Positions 58,028 to 64,000 of a stretch of 64,000 nt of DNA are shown piece after piece. Numbering within the stretch: position 1 is the first letter of the stretch; each line of letters opens with the position of its first letter. Source of the stretch: Streptococcus sp. Marseille-Q5986 (GTDB lineage: Bacteria > Bacillota > Bacilli > Lactobacillales > Streptococcaceae); contig NZ_CAMPPY010000003.1 in NCBI RefSeq assembly GCF_946902915.1, positions 124,001-188,000 of the forward strand, in the 5' to 3' direction. A program made the translations under genes and the position numbers. Under the pieces are notes generated by a model. That model saw only the letters and a program-made list of their open reading frames with translations. It was not told the DNA's origin and did no database searches.

Positions 58028-59296
58028 TCAAGCTTGATAGACAATTTGTCCCTTACAGATGGTATATTTAACCTGCCCTTTTAAGATTTCACCGATGAAT
58101 GGTGAATTAGCTGCTTTCGAAGCAAAATGGGAGGCTACAAGGCGGTCAGCCTTAGCATCAAAAATAGTGATGTCCGCTGGACCATTCTCAGCTAAATAAC
58201 CTGCTTCAAAGTTATACAACTTGGCTGGGTTGTAGGTCATTTTTTCTAACAATTCCATCAAACTTAACTCACCAGCTTCGACCAAATAAGTCAAACCGAG
58301 AGACAGAGATGTTTCTAAACCTGTCATGCCAGATGGTGCTTTGGTGATATCCTCAACATTTTTTTCATCCGCATGGTGAGGCGCGTGATCAGTTGCGATA
58401 ACTGTGATAGCACCTGACTTGAGACCTTCGATAACGGCACGACGGTCTGATTCCAAACGAAGCGGCGGATTCATCTTGGCATTGCTTCCTTGTGTCAAAA
58501 GAAGTGCTTCTGTTTTTGAGAAATGCTGTGGCGCTACTTCTGCTGTGACTTGCGCACCCAAACTTTGAGCGAACTCAACTACCTTGACACTTTCTTCCTT
58601 AGACAAATGCTGGATATGAATATGAGCCTTAGTTGCATAGGCAATCATAACATCACGCGCCATCATAGCGTACTCAGCCACCCCAGTCGCACCGCAGATA
58701 TGGAAATGTTCTTTAGCAATATTTTCATTAAATCCAAGTATCCCATTCAACCCTGGATCTTCCTCATGAAGGCTGATAAAGGTATTGAGTTTTTTGGCTT
58801 CTTCCATGGCTTCCTTGACAACTTTGCTGCTCTCAAGCGGAATACCGTCATCAGAAAAACCAACCGCACCAGCTTCTAAGAGTGCCTGAAAGTCAGTCAA
58901 GTCTTTGCCATTAAAATTCTTAGTAATGGTCGCAACCGTCTTAACATTGATTTTCTCTTTAGCAGCTGACTGAAGAACTTCTTGCAAAGTCTCCACGTCT
59001 GAGATGGTTGGATTGGTATTAGCCATCATGACGACCGTTGTAAAACCACCTGCAGCAGCTGCTAAGGCACCAGTATGGATATCCTCCTTATGGGTTTGAC
59101 CAGGTTCACGAAAATGAACATGAATATCCACGAGTCCAGGCGCAACCACGAGACCCGTAGCATCAATCAGTTCTGCTCCTTCTTCCTTGATTTCAGGTGC
59201 AATTTTGATAATTTTCCCATCTTGGACCAAAACATCACACACTTGATCCAAACCAGACTTGGGATCCATTACACGACCATTTTTGATTAGTAGCAT
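58028..59296 (-). CDS. pyrC: Dihydroorotase
   Basis: A 422-residue class I dihydroorotase converting carbamoyl-aspartate to dihydroorotate in pyrimidine synthesis. Zinc site [14 protein letters not shown] near residue 60, catalytic Asp in [15 protein letters not shown] near 305. Third in a - strand operon after ung and mutX. Confidence 0.96.
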   Translation of the reverse strand: MLLIKNGRVMDPKSGLDQVCDVLVQDGKIIKIAPEIKEEGAELIDATGLVVAPGLVDIHVHFREPGQTHKEDIHTGALAAAAGGFTTVVMMANTNPTISDVETLQEVLQSAAKEKINVKTVATITKNFNGKDLTDFQALLEAGAVGFSDDGIPLESSKVVKEAMEEAKKLNTFISLHEEDPGLNGILGFNENIAKEHFHICGATGVAEYAMMARDVMIAYATKAHIHIQHLSKEESVKVVEFAQSLGAQVTAEVAPQHFSKTEALLLTQGSNAKMNPPLRLESDRRAVIEGLKSGAITVIATDHAPHHADEKNVEDITKAPSGMTGLETSLSLGLTYLVEAGELSLMELLEKMTYNPAKLYNFEAGYLAENGPADITIFDAKADRLVASHFASKAANSPFIGEILKGQVKYTICKGQIVYQA

Positions 59297-59308
59297 CTGC
59301 TTTCTCCT

Positions 59309-59773
59309 TTATTCATAGAAATCGACTTGGGTATCCAACAATTTATCCCCATCATAAACAAACTTGGCTGAAAAGAAGGGTTTATCCTCTAAAAGCCACT
59401 CAACAAAGGTGTAATCACCTTCCCAAGTTGGCTTGCTCAAAACTTCATCATAGGGAACCCATTCTAGCGTCCCCTCATTGCAGTCAATCAAATCACCTTC
59501 AAACTCCGTTACCTTAAAAACATAGGTGTACCAGTCTAAATCTGGCGTAAATTCAGGAAAAGTGATAACACCTTTTAGAACTGGCTTGGCTTTCAGTCCC
59601 GTCTCTTCGAGGATTTCACGCGCTGCGCATTCCTGTGGTGTCTCCCCTCGCTCTAGCTTCCCACCCACACCAATCCATTTCCCTTCATGGACATCATTGG
59701 GTTTCTTATTACGGTGGAGCATGAGCAGTTCTTTCCCGTTATCTATGTAGCAAATCGTCGCTAACTGAGGCAT
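59309..59773 (-). CDS. mutX: 8-oxo-dGTP diphosphatase MutX (Nudix)
   Basis: A 154-residue Nudix hydrolase that removes oxidised guanine nucleotides. The Nudix box GKLERGETPQECAAREILEE (near residues 38-57) is complete. Opening MPQLATICYIDNGKELLMLH is typical of streptococcal MutX. Starts 9 bases after ung. Confidence 0.93.
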   Translation of the reverse strand: MPQLATICYIDNGKELLMLHRNKKPNDVHEGKWIGVGGKLERGETPQECAAREILEETGLKAKPVLKGVITFPEFTPDLDWYTYVFKVTEFEGDLIDCNEGTLEWVPYDEVLSKPTWEGDYTFVEWLLEDKPFFSAKFVYDGDKLLDTQVDFYE

Positions 59774-59782
59774 ATTTTCTCC

Positions 59783-60436
59783 TTATCTAAGCCAATCGAT
59801 TGGCTCTTGTCCTGTCTCTTCTAAAAATCCATTGGCCTTGGAAAAAGGATTGGAACCCCAAAATCCTCTATAAACTGACAAAGGACTGGGATGGGCTGAT
59901 TCGATAATCAAGTGATGAGGATTGGTAACCAAGACCTTCTTCTTGCGTGCATAGGCTCCCCAGAGTACAAAGACCACTGGTCTATCCAGATGATTGACCA
60001 CCTGAATCACAGCATCTGTAAATGGCTCCCATATTTGACCAGCATGACCATTAGCCTGACCAGCAGGAACTGTTAAACAGGCATTAAGAAGCAAGACTCC
60101 TTGCTCAGCCCAAGCCGTCAAATCATGGGATTTCTTAACACCAATATCATCTGACAATTCTTTCAAGATATTTTGCAAGGAAGGCGGAGCTGGGATAGAG
60201 TTAGGTACAGAAAAACTCAAACCCTGCGCTTGACCTGGCCCGTGATAGGGATCTTGCCCTAGAATCACCACCTTAACTTCTTCAAGCGGTGTTGTCAAGA
60301 GAGCCTGAAAAACCTTTTCCTTGGGCGGATAAGTAGTCCCCTGAGTATAGACCTGCTCCATAAACTGATTGATTTTCCCGAAATAACCTTCAGGTAATTG
60401 CTCCTTAATCAAAGCATGCCAAGACGAGTGTTCCAT
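59783..60436 (-). CDS. ung: Uracil-DNA glycosylase
   Basis: A 217-residue family 1 enzyme removing uracil from DNA. Catalytic Asp in [17 protein letters not shown] near residue 60 and the HPSPLS loop near 184. ATG 60436 is preferred over the TTG six bases upstream because AAGGAG is correctly spaced from it. First gene of the ung-mutX-pyrC operon, with an extended -10 (TGCTATAAT) at 60472-60465 on the - strand. Confidence 0.96.
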   Translation of the reverse strand: MEHSSWHALIKEQLPEGYFGKINQFMEQVYTQGTTYPPKEKVFQALLTTPLEEVKVVILGQDPYHGPGQAQGLSFSVPNSIPAPPSLQNILKELSDDIGVKKSHDLTAWAEQGVLLLNACLTVPAGQANGHAGQIWEPFTDAVIQVVNHLDRPVVFVLWGAYARKKKVLVTNPHHLIIESAHPSPLSVYRGFWGSNPFSKANGFLEETGQEPIDWLR

Positions 60437-60472
60437 AGCCAACTCCTTCGTTTTTACTGCCTCTATTATAGC

Positions 60473-60499
60473 AAAAAGTGGCTATGGAAACCACTTTTT
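60473..60499 (-). terminator. Terminator of the HAD gene
   Basis: AAAAAGTGG (60473-60481) and CCACTTTTT (60491-60499): a perfect 9-bp stem overlapping the stop codon of the HAD gene, with T-run on the - strand. Confidence 0.88.
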
Positions 60500-61190
60500 A
60501 CAGTTTATCTAAGCAATCCAGCAAGTCTTGATAAGAATGGACTTCGTAAGTTGGCTGGGCTTCTGTATGATTTTCGAGGTGATGAGGATTGTACCAAATC
60601 GTGTCAATCCCCGCATTATTGCCACCTTGAATATCGGCGGTTAGGGAATCTCCAATCATCAGCATTTTTTCTTTACTAAATCCAGCAATTTGCCGACCAA
60701 TCTTTTCATAAAAGAGAGCATCAGGCTTTTGAGTTTGCAACTGTTCAGAGATAAAAACTTGATTGAAATAAGGTGCCAGACCAGATTGAGCCAAACGTCC
60801 CGTCTGAATAGCAGTAATCCCATTTGTCGCAGCATACAAGTCATAATCACGCTCGATGAGGCTATCTAAAAGTTCATGAGCACCCGAAAGAGTTTGTCCC
60901 TGTTGAGCTAAGTAAAACTGGTAACGCTGGGCTAGAAAACTACCGTCTTTTTCCTGTCCAAAATGAGAAAATAAACGAGAAAAGCGCGTGTTAACCAGCT
61001 CTTGTTTACTAATTTTCTTTTGCTCCAAGTCCTTCCAGAGAGCCTTGTTCATAGGAACGTAATAGTCTTTATGAGCCTGAATATCTGTAACCCCTTCTTC
61101 TTTTAGAAGTTGCGTCAAAGCCACATCCTCAGCAGTATCAAAATCAAGCAATGTGTGATCAAGGTCGAAGAGTAGAAATTTGTAGGACAA
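60498..61190 (-). CDS. YjjG-family HAD phosphatase
   Basis: A 230-residue HAD hydrolase. Motif I FLLFDLDHTLLDFDTAED carries the nucleophilic Asp at residue 8; a C1 cap of helices follows; motif IV MIGDSLTADIQGGNNAGIDT lies near 180. The LDHTL form (His instead of Gly) is typical of YjjG/YfnB nucleotidases, which act on non-canonical pyrimidine nucleotides. Extended -10 (TGTTATAAT) lies upstream on the - strand near 61230. Confidence 0.88.
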   Translation of the reverse strand: MSYKFLLFDLDHTLLDFDTAEDVALTQLLKEEGVTDIQAHKDYYVPMNKALWKDLEQKKISKQELVNTRFSRLFSHFGQEKDGSFLAQRYQFYLAQQGQTLSGAHELLDSLIERDYDLYAATNGITAIQTGRLAQSGLAPYFNQVFISEQLQTQKPDALFYEKIGRQIAGFSKEKMLMIGDSLTADIQGGNNAGIDTIWYNPHHLENHTEAQPTYEVHSYQDLLDCLDKL

Positions 61191-61601
61191 TTTGAGATTT
61201 TCCTTTCTGAAAATTCATTAAGAACATTATAACATAAAGCACCTCACGCAATGAACATTATCTGAACTAATTTAATGACTTGAAAAAATTCGAACACTTT
61301 CTATACAATTGATAGCTCAAATCTCTCAGAGTAGAACAATCCTAACTATCGCACACCCCTCCAACAGCATATATATCTATGCAATTCTAGGTCTAGAATT
61401 CCTATAAACTAAATGTTTTCATACTCTTATAAACCATTGATTGCTTTAAATCTAAATTTTTGAAGGATTCTAAAGCTAGAATAATCCCATCACAATTAGT
61501 ATTTAATGATTCACAATTTAGAAACACCATAGCTTTATTCCTGTTAAATTAAAAAGGAACTGCCTCAAGCAATCCCTTTATGATTTTGAAATCATTTACT
61601 T
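61191..61601. other. Gene-free AT-rich interval
   Basis: About 410 bases with no protein-like frame. It holds the promoter of the HAD gene at its left end and, at 61551-61579, a terminator-like hairpin on the - strand (AAAGGGATTGC-TTGAG-GCAGTTCCTTTTT, 11 pairs with two G-U). Otherwise nothing recognised; it could contain a decayed gene. Confidence 0.5.
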
Positions 61602-61754
61602 ATACTCTTCGAAAATCTCTTCAAACCACGTCAGCTTCGCCTTGCTGTAGATATGCTCACTGACTTCGTCAGTTTTATCTACAACCTCAAAACTGTGTTT
61701 TGAGCAACCTGCGGCTAACTTCCTAGTTTGCCCTTTGATTTTCATTGAGTATTA
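61602..61754 (-). repeat. BOX element (boxC-boxB-boxA order on the + strand)
   Basis: The - strand begins near ATACTCAATGAAAATCAAAG (boxA), continues through an AAACTGTGTTTTGAG / gacgaagtcagt boxB-like palindrome, and ends CAAGGCGAAGCTGACGTGGTTTGAAGAG ATTTTCGAAGAGTAT-like boxC (61602-61660). This mosaic repeat is typical of S. pneumoniae and close relatives. It sits between the HAD gene and dhaM. Confidence 0.85.
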
Positions 61755-61788
61755 AACTTTGATAGTAGAGATAATCAATAACTTACCT

Positions 61789-61814
61789 AAAAAGGAATGA
61801 TAGGAAGATTCCTT
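61789..61814 (-). terminator. Terminator of the dhaKLM operon
   Basis: AAGGAAT (61792-61798) and ATTCCTT (61808-61814), 7-bp perfect stem reaching the dhaM stop codon, T-run on the - strand (AAAAA at 61789-61793). Confidence 0.75.
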
Positions 61815-62187
61815 ATTTATTGATTTCAAGCTCCGACAACTGTGTTTGAATAACTGACAGTTCTGCCCCAGCCTGAAGAAGAGCGGCTGCAGTATAGGCG
61901 CCTTCTACAATTGGAACTCTGTTGATGATGATACTCTTATCACTGAAATCAGCCACCATTTCTAAGTTCATTTTAGCAGAACCTAGGTCAAAAAAGGCTA
62001 ATAAAGTATCTGCTGGATTTTCGGAAACAACCCTATCTACTTGATCAAAACTTGTTCCAATTCCTCCATCTTCGGTTCCTCCTACATAAGTAATCGGAAC
62101 ATCTTTAGCTACTTCACTAATCAGTTCAACGACACCTTGTGCAATATGTTTGGAATGTGAAACGATAACAAGACCAATACTTCCCAT
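61813..62187 (-). CDS. dhaM: Dihydroxyacetone kinase phosphoryl-donor subunit DhaM (EIIA-man type)
   Basis: A 124-residue phosphocarrier with the phosphorylated His at residue 11 (LVIVSHSKHIAQG). Takes phosphate from HPr of the PTS and passes it to ADP bound to DhaL. Only the EIIA-man-like domain is present, without the HPr and EI-like extensions found in E. coli. Its start overlaps the stop of dhaL by one base. Confidence 0.93.
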   Translation of the reverse strand: MGSIGLVIVSHSKHIAQGVVELISEVAKDVPITYVGGTEDGGIGTSFDQVDRVVSENPADTLLAFFDLGSAKMNLEMVADFSDKSIIINRVPIVEGAYTAAALLQAGAELSVIQTQLSELEINK

Positions 62188-62762
62188 TAAACCACCCCAG
62201 TTTCTAAGAGAGCAGCAAAGAGTAATCCTGATGAGAATGATCCAGGATCAATATGTCCAAGAGAACGTTCTCCTACATAAGATGCCCTTCCTTTAGTTGC
62301 AAGTAAATCTTTGGTAGCATTCACTACCTTATCAATAACCTCTCGAGTCAATTGGCCAGCAGACAAGGCAACAATAACAGGAGTCCAAACATCAACCATT
62401 GTCTTTTCTCCAACTTCTGCTTTCCCACGTTTGACAATCATATCCAAACCGCTTTGTAAGATTTCTTCTAATTTCGAATTTGAATCAGCCCTGGCCATAC
62501 CCATAAAAGCAGAGCCATACAAGGGACCAGAAGCACCGCCTACCTTACTCAGTAGTTGCATTGAGACAACTTTAAAGACATCACTGCTGGTCTCAAATTG
62601 CTTTCCTTCTAAGTTTTCCATAACTGCAGCCATTCCACGCGCCATATTTCCACCGTGGTCTCCATCTCCTATAGGAGTGTCTAGCTCACTAAGGTAATCT
62701 TTCTGTTCTTGAATCTTTTCATTAAAAAGCTTCATCCATTCAAGAGCTTGTTCAGCATTCAT
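62187..62762 (-). CDS. dhaL: Dihydroxyacetone kinase ADP-binding subunit DhaL
   Basis: A 191-residue helical-barrel subunit. DTPIGDGDHGGNMARG near residues 25-40 supplies the Asp residues that hold two Mg ions on ADP; the C-terminal KGRASYVGERSLGHIDPGS block completes the family pattern. Transfers phosphate to dihydroxyacetone on DhaK. Starts 21 bases after dhaK. Confidence 0.95.
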   Translation of the reverse strand: MNAEQALEWMKLFNEKIQEQKDYLSELDTPIGDGDHGGNMARGMAAVMENLEGKQFETSSDVFKVVSMQLLSKVGGASGPLYGSAFMGMARADSNSKLEEILQSGLDMIVKRGKAEVGEKTMVDVWTPVIVALSAGQLTREVIDKVVNATKDLLATKGRASYVGERSLGHIDPGSFSSGLLFAALLETGVV

Positions 62763-62783
62763 TCGATATTTCCTCCTTGAGTT

Positions 62784-63773
62784 TTACCAAGCTGGTGTAG
62801 TAACAGGTGCATTTAAAGCATCCAACCACTCATCATCTGCCAATCGAATCAACGTTAATGACAAACCAGCCATATCGATTGAAGTCATGTAGTTTCCAAT
62901 TTTCTTAAACGCCAACTCAACACCTTTTTCATGGAGCAATTTAGCCACATCATTTGCAAATACATATTGTTCCATAAGGGGTGTGCTTCCTAAACCATTA
63001 ATGAGAAGGCCATAGCGTTCGCCAGCTTTAAGTTGGAAACCTTCAGATAATTTCTCAACCAATTCTGATGCCAATTGTGCGGAAGGTTGCATTTTCTCTT
63101 TCTTATATCCTGGCTCACCGTGAATACCAACTCCATATTCAAATTCATCGTCTTCTAGAACAAATCCTGGTTTGCCAACTTCGGGAACAGTTGCTCCAGA
63201 CAAGGCCAGCCCAATTGTTTTAATTTCTAACACAAGTTTATCTGCCAAGCCCTTCATTTCAGCTAATGATTTACCAGAACGAGCTGCAGCACCCAAAATT
63301 TTATGGACTAAAATAGTACCCGCAACACCTCGACGACCTTGGGTATAGAGACTATTTTCAACAGCGATATCATCATCAACCACAACGCTTGCCACGTCAA
63401 TACCTTCCATTTCAGCAAGTTCTTGTGCAATTTCAAAGTTCATGATATCACCAGAATAGTTCTTGATGACCATAAAAACCCCAGCGCCTTCATCAGCTGC
63501 CTTAATAGCCTCTAAAATTTGGTCCGGAGTAGGTGAGGTAAAGACTGCTCCACAAATGGCAGCGGATAGCATTCCTTCTCCTACAAATCCAGCATGACTT
63601 GGTTCATGTCCTGATCCTCCACCTGAAATGAGTCCAACTTTTCTTGTCTTTTCTGCCTTTCTAACGATGACATCAAAACCATCTAAGCGTTCAACCAAGT
63701 CATCATGCATGAATGACAACCCCTGCAACATTTCATCAACAACCTGTGTCGGTTCATTTATAATTTTTTTCAT
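62784..63773 (-). CDS. dhaK: Dihydroxyacetone kinase substrate-binding subunit DhaK
   Basis: A 329-residue subunit that binds dihydroxyacetone covalently through His of GVGIHGEPGYKKE near residue 219; the N-terminal substrate loop GLISGGGSGHEPSHAGFVG near residue 48 is conserved. First gene of the operon. On the - strand TATAAT near 63823-63818 is the -10. The operator-like repeat at 63841-63864 lies upstream. Confidence 0.96.
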   Translation of the reverse strand: MKKIINEPTQVVDEMLQGLSFMHDDLVERLDGFDVIVRKAEKTRKVGLISGGGSGHEPSHAGFVGEGMLSAAICGAVFTSPTPDQILEAIKAADEGAGVFMVIKNYSGDIMNFEIAQELAEMEGIDVASVVVDDDIAVENSLYTQGRRGVAGTILVHKILGAAARSGKSLAEMKGLADKLVLEIKTIGLALSGATVPEVGKPGFVLEDDEFEYGVGIHGEPGYKKEKMQPSAQLASELVEKLSEGFQLKAGERYGLLINGLGSTPLMEQYVFANDVAKLLHEKGVELAFKKIGNYMTSIDMAGLSLTLIRLADDEWLDALNAPVTTPAW

Positions 63774-63840
63774 GAGAAATTCCTTTCGATATGTACCTTT
63801 GTTTTCGTTTTCATTATATATTTTTTATCGCTGGCTGATA

Positions 63841-63864
63841 AGGGACAGATTCTATTATTTGTCC
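63841..63864. promoter_or_regulatory. Operator-like inverted repeat between dhaK and dhaS
   Basis: GGGACA-N12-TGTCCC (63841-63846 and 63859-63864), in the 153-base divergent intergenic region near the dhaK promoter. Suitable for a dimeric TetR-type regulator such as DhaS. Confidence 0.55.
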
Positions 63865-63926
63865 CCTTTTAAACCCGTTTCAAACATTTTTTTGGTAAAA
63901 TGAAGGAAGTAAAAGAAAGGTTTCCT

Positions 63927-64000
63927 ATGGCATCATCACTCATTACAAAAAAACGGATTGCCAAGGCATTTAGAGACCTATTAGCTACTAGAGAATTTGA
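63927..64000 (+). CDS. dhaS: TetR-family regulator, probably DhaS (runs off the window)
   Basis: 24 codons are present: MASSLITKKRIAKAFRDLLA, then TREF, a TetR N-terminal helix leading to the HTH. Divergent placement from dhaKLM matches DhaS, the transcriptional activator of the dha operon in lactococci. RBS AAAGAAAGG precedes ATG 63927. Symbol inferred from position. Confidence 0.7.
   Translation, partial: MASSLITKKRIAKAFRDLLATREF

Noticed and set aside
61602..61754. BOX repeat considered as a small coding gene or sRNA
   Set aside because: Sequence matches the BOX mosaic and has no reading frame; any RNA would be from a repeated element.

Overview
The window looks like chromosome of a Mitis-group Streptococcus (S. 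pneumoniae, S. pseudopneumoniae, S. mitis or a close relative). The evidence is the low-GC content, pneumococcus-like gene blocks (tdk-prfA-prmC-glyA-rlmCD; rexB-rexA-rbgA-rnhB; xerS-lplA-pyruvate dehydrogenase; ung-mutX-pyrC), a BOX-type repeat, and a streptococcal dif site beside xerS. The dif site at 48641-48671 places the window at the replication terminus. Most core genes left of it are on the + strand and essentially all genes right of it, up to dhaK, are on the - strand, as expected for two converging replichores.

Layout: (1) 1-9609, core genes: the start of mnmE, a tautomerase, then a tightly packed + strand run (tdk, prfA, prmC, tsaC-like, GNAT, glyA, nucleoid-associated protein, lysozyme-like, DUF1002, rlmCD). 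(2) 9579-26605, a defence-type genomic island inserted at the 3' end of rlmCD and bounded by an 11-bp direct repeat. It carries a broken HEPN-like gene, an unknown gene, a truncated serine recombinase, an HTH regulator, and a complete type I restriction-modification (RM) operon: hsdM, PIN-nuclease gene, hsdS, tyrosine recombinase, two half hsdS genes, hsdR. A GmrSD-like DUF262 protein and a RhuM-family protein follow. (3) 26606-33600, a scrapyard of conjugative-element debris: an RlmD-type C-terminal tail, a small membrane protein, RepA and VirD4-like fragments, a wrecked peptidoglycan hydrolase, an unrecognised protein, an antigen I/II adhesin pseudogene fused in frame to a sugar-phosphate isomerase fragment, and a SAP-domain pseudogene. 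(4) 33678-49794, core again: traX pseudogene, HAD phosphatase, MarR, EVE, rexB-rexA, a twice-interrupted gene, a PemIK toxin-antitoxin pair, rbgA, rnhB, ClC channel, dif and xerS. (5) 49866-63773, the - strand block: lplA, pyruvate dehydrogenase complex genes, MATE efflux, pyrC, mutX, ung, a HAD phosphatase, a BOX repeat and dhaKLM, with the divergent dhaS-like regulator starting at the right edge.

The most interesting system is the type I RM locus. Four copies of a 14-15 bp sequence, two in each orientation, sit exactly at the spacer helix between target-recognition domains (TRDs), and a tyrosine recombinase gene lies among them. Inverting 19227-19917 would join the second half hsdS to the reversed TRD in frame and make a second full HsdS; inverting 16884-19917 would swap the second TRD of the main HsdS. 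The locus therefore looks like a shufflable specificity switch. A PIN-domain (DUF4935-like) gene is inserted between hsdM and hsdS with a duplicated hsdM tail, so both start-codon junctions are preserved, which suggests modular cargo capture.
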